Positions 62,160 through 64,000 of a stretch of 64,000 nucleotides of DNA are shown here, one piece after another (within the stretch, counting starts at the first letter, position 1; each line of letters starts with the position of its first letter). Made by a program: the position numbers and the translations under genes. Location of the stretch: NCBI RefSeq assembly GCF_000426625.1, contig NZ_KE384547.1, positions 542,986 to 606,985 on the forward strand, read 5' to 3'. The DNA comes from Psychrilyobacter atlanticus DSM 19335. Lineage in GTDB: Bacteria > Fusobacteriota > Fusobacteriia > Fusobacteriales > Fusobacteriaceae. Under the pieces are notes generated by a model that saw only the letters and a list, made by a program, of their open reading frames with translations, was not told the DNA's origin and ran no database searches.

Positions 62160-63182
62160 ATGAATGAAGAAATTGATGTGATAATAATATGGGTTGATGG
62201 GAATGACCCTAAGTGGTATAGAGAATTTTTAAAATATAGCCCTCAAAAAATAGATACCTCAAATAGTAAATCAAGATTTAGAGATTTTGGAACCTTGAAG
62301 TATGTTTTTAGAGGGATCGATAAATGTATTCCATGGGTAAGGAAGATACATTTTGTTACTTCAGGTCATAAACCAGAGTGGTTAAATGTAAATCATCCCC
62401 AAATTAATTTTGTAACACATAAAGAAATGTTTTATGAGAAGAAACACCTACCAGTGTTTAATTCAAGTGCTATTGAATTAAACTTTCTAGGAATTAAAGA
62501 TCTTGCTGACAAGTTTATATATTTTAATGATGATATGTTAATTTTAAAGAAAACTTCTCAAGAAAGGTTTTTTAAAAATAATTTACCAGTAGACTTTCTA
62601 CTCCAAGGGGTTCCTAGAAGAGGGAAGCTCTATAAAAAATTTATTTCAAATTCTTTATGGGTTGATGCAATTAATAATAATATAGATCTAATCAATAAGT
62701 TTTTTAATAAGAAAGAACAAGTGGAACAGAACAAAGAAAAGTATGTTTTTAAAGAGTATGGCTTTAAAAATATACTAAAAAACAAAATCTCTAATATAGT
62801 TTCAAAATATTATCACTTTGAACACTATCACCATCCTCAGCCATATTTAAAAAGAACATTGGAGGAAGTTTTTAAAGAATACAAAGGTGAGATATTGCTA
62901 ACAAGTTCTCAAAAGTTTAGAAGTAAAACAGATTTGACACAATATATTTATAGATATTGGCACCTTGTAAAGGGAGAATTTAATCCACATTATGAAAAGG
63001 ATTTTAAAACTTATAATGTATCTTCAAAAGAAGTAGCGGATCAATGCATAGAGGGGTTGAAAAAATATAGATTTGTATGTATAAATGATGATCCTAACCT
63101 TAAAGAATATGACTTAATAAAAAAGAACATTACAGAAGAGCTAGATAAAATTTTCCCTAAAAATTCTCAATATGAATTATAA
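62160..63182 (+). CDS. Stealth family sugar-phosphate transferase
   Basis: This 340-residue protein has the Stealth blocks: CR1 IDVIIIWVDGNDPKW at the start, CR2 (FRDFGTLKYVFRGIDKCIPW, then NFVTHKEMF, FNDDMLIL), CR3 with HYHHPQPYLKRTLEEVF, and CR4-like WHLVKGEFNPHY. Stealth proteins are hexose-1-phosphoryl transferases related to GlcNAc-1-phosphotransferase, which build phosphodiester-linked capsules. GGAGGG precedes the ATG. Confidence 0.9.
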   Translation: MNEEIDVIIIWVDGNDPKWYREFLKYSPQKIDTSNSKSRFRDFGTLKYVFRGIDKCIPWVRKIHFVTSGHKPEWLNVNHPQINFVTHKEMFYEKKHLPVFNSSAIELNFLGIKDLADKFIYFNDDMLILKKTSQERFFKNNLPVDFLLQGVPRRGKLYKKFISNSLWVDAINNNIDLINKFFNKKEQVEQNKEKYVFKEYGFKNILKNKISNIVSKYYHFEHYHHPQPYLKRTLEEVFKEYKGEILLTSSQKFRSKTDLTQYIYRYWHLVKGEFNPHYEKDFKTYNVSSKEVADQCIEGLKKYRFVCINDDPNLKEYDLIKKNITEELDKIFPKNSQYEL

Positions 63183-63201
63183 GGGATAAGAGGAGAATAA
63201 T

Positions 63202-63879
63202 ATGGAGTATATAAAGGATATTATAAGTAAATTGGGGTTATTTAATTTAATAAAAAAAATATTTAGAAAGCCTTTATTAAAATATAAATCAGCAAGATTT
63301 CATAAAAATTCTGAAGATGTCTTAAAAAAAATATATGAAATTATGAAAGAAAGTAACTTTCAACTTTGGTTTGAGTATGGGACATTATTAGGGGCAGTAA
63401 GAGAAAATGACTTCATAAAGCATGATTATGATTTGGATTTTGGAATGAAATATGAAGCTAATAAGATAGAAAAAATTGGTGAAAAATTATTAGCGAATGG
63501 GTTTAAAAGAGTTAGGAGGATAGCTTTAAAGGATAAGGTAATGGAAGAAACATACAGTTTAAATGGAGTTTTTTTAGATATATTTTATTTCTTAGAATCA
63601 GAAGAAAACTTTATAGGGTATGTATTTGAAGCAGAAAAAAATATGAGTTTTAATGAAACAATAAAGCAAAAAGGAGGATTAATAACGAATGAACTTAAAC
63701 TAACAAAATTTTCTTTAGAAAAAATTAAATTTAAAGGTTTAGACGTTTTAATCCCTAGAAATTCAGATGAACATCTAAAAGAGTGTTATGGTAAAAATTA
63801 TATGATACCGAATAGTAATTGGCAACCGTGTCACAATAATAGGCGAAAAAAAATAGAAATATTAGGAAAATTAAAGTGA
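63202..63879 (+). CDS. LicD family phosphotransferase, second copy
   Basis: This 225-residue paralog of the protein at 60222 has WFEYGTLLGAVRENDFIKHD then YDLDFG (about 51-77), VFLDIFYF and ECYGKNYMIPN near the end. The first acidic residue pair differs (EYG for DYG). The N-terminal stretch KDIISKLGLFNLIKKIFRK is similar in style to that of the paralog. AGGAG precedes the ATG. Two paralogs suggest two acceptor positions or two donors. Confidence 0.87.
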   Translation: MEYIKDIISKLGLFNLIKKIFRKPLLKYKSARFHKNSEDVLKKIYEIMKESNFQLWFEYGTLLGAVRENDFIKHDYDLDFGMKYEANKIEKIGEKLLANGFKRVRRIALKDKVMEETYSLNGVFLDIFYFLESEENFIGYVFEAEKNMSFNETIKQKGGLITNELKLTKFSLEKIKFKGLDVLIPRNSDEHLKECYGKNYMIPNSNWQPCHNNRRKKIEILGKLK

Positions 63880-63884
63880 AAATT

Positions 63885-63955
63885 ACTGTTTTGTGGAGGA
63901 GGTCCAGAAAAGTCTGCAAATAGAGAAATACTTCCTATGATAATTTCTTAATACC
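63885..63955 (+). pseudogene. Short frame resembling the start of a sugar-modifying protein
   Basis: After the second LicD gene the frame AAA TTA CTG TTT TGT GGA GGA GGT reads KLLFCGGGPEKSANREILPM then IIS and a stop. The start KLLFCGGG recalls N-termini of some glycosyltransferases. It is too short for a gene and likely a remnant. The window ends 45 bases later. Confidence 0.25.
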
Positions 63956-64000
63956 ATAAAAATTTATGAGTTTTCATTAATTCAAGTACAAGTTTAAAAT

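Noticed and set aside
1-64000. tRNA, rRNA, tmRNA or RNase P genes
   Set aside because: No sequence with the conserved cores of these RNAs was recognised by eye; a covariance-model search would be needed to rule them out fully.

Overview
The window is an AT-rich bacterial chromosome segment from a Gram-negative anaerobe, most likely a member of the Fusobacteriota (Propionigenium, Ilyobacter or Psychrilyobacter type). The reasons are a low-GC codon style, clear outer-membrane genes (a FadL-type porin, an LptD-like protein, a heptose epimerase), an [FeFe]-hydrogenase maturase, a radA-disA pair, and very long poly-A-rich intergenic stretches. The genus is an inference; no rRNA is present to fix it.

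Region 1 (1-9.2 kb): tsaB, a CoA-disulfide-reductase-like flavoprotein, then a minus-strand group (unknown protein, lipoprotein, CCA-adding enzyme), a FadL/OmpP1 porin followed by a TetR-type regulator, an RlpA lipoprotein and HydF. Region 2 (9.6-22.3 kb): a long plus-strand housekeeping series, yceD-rpmF-plsX-fabH-fabD-fabG-acpP-fabF-rnc-radical SAM-rng-coaD-radA-disA. It joins fatty-acid synthesis to RNA processing, CoA synthesis, DNA repair and c-di-AMP. Region 3 (22.3-31.4 kb): a GNAT protein, thrS preceded by a threonine-rich leader peptide and attenuator, an LptD-like protein, thioredoxin, hldD and another GNAT protein. Region 4 (31.4-39.5 kb): pilT, a HemZ-like radical SAM protein, a ComEA-like protein, a membrane protein, a two-component system, a SHOCT protein, hflX and a cold-shock gene.

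Region 5 (39.5-51.8 kb) holds few genes: an ABC-F ATPase, a split ThrE exporter, a dicarboxylate/amino-acid symporter, ylxM-ffh-rpsP and a Wzz-like protein. They are separated by six intergenic stretches of about 0.5 to 1.1 kb built from the same short repeat modules. Several modules recur as copies longer than 100 bases, and some can fold.

Region 6 (50.4-64 kb) is a surface-polysaccharide locus: Wzz, an initiating sugar transferase, a GT2 glycosyltransferase, a three-gene cassette (DUF1015 protein, nucleotidyltransferase-PLP enzyme fusion, ornithine-cyclodeaminase-like protein), a decayed LicD gene, a Wzx flippase, a LicD protein, a Wzy-like polymerase, a Stealth phosphotransferase and a second LicD protein. 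The set suggests a polymer with phosphodiester links and a nucleotide-activated amino-alcohol phosphate substituent.

The strongest new observations are the thrS attenuator (12-codon leader with five Thr codons, mutually exclusive hairpins and a terminator), the cassette in the polysaccharide locus, and the repeat families in the intergenic stretches.
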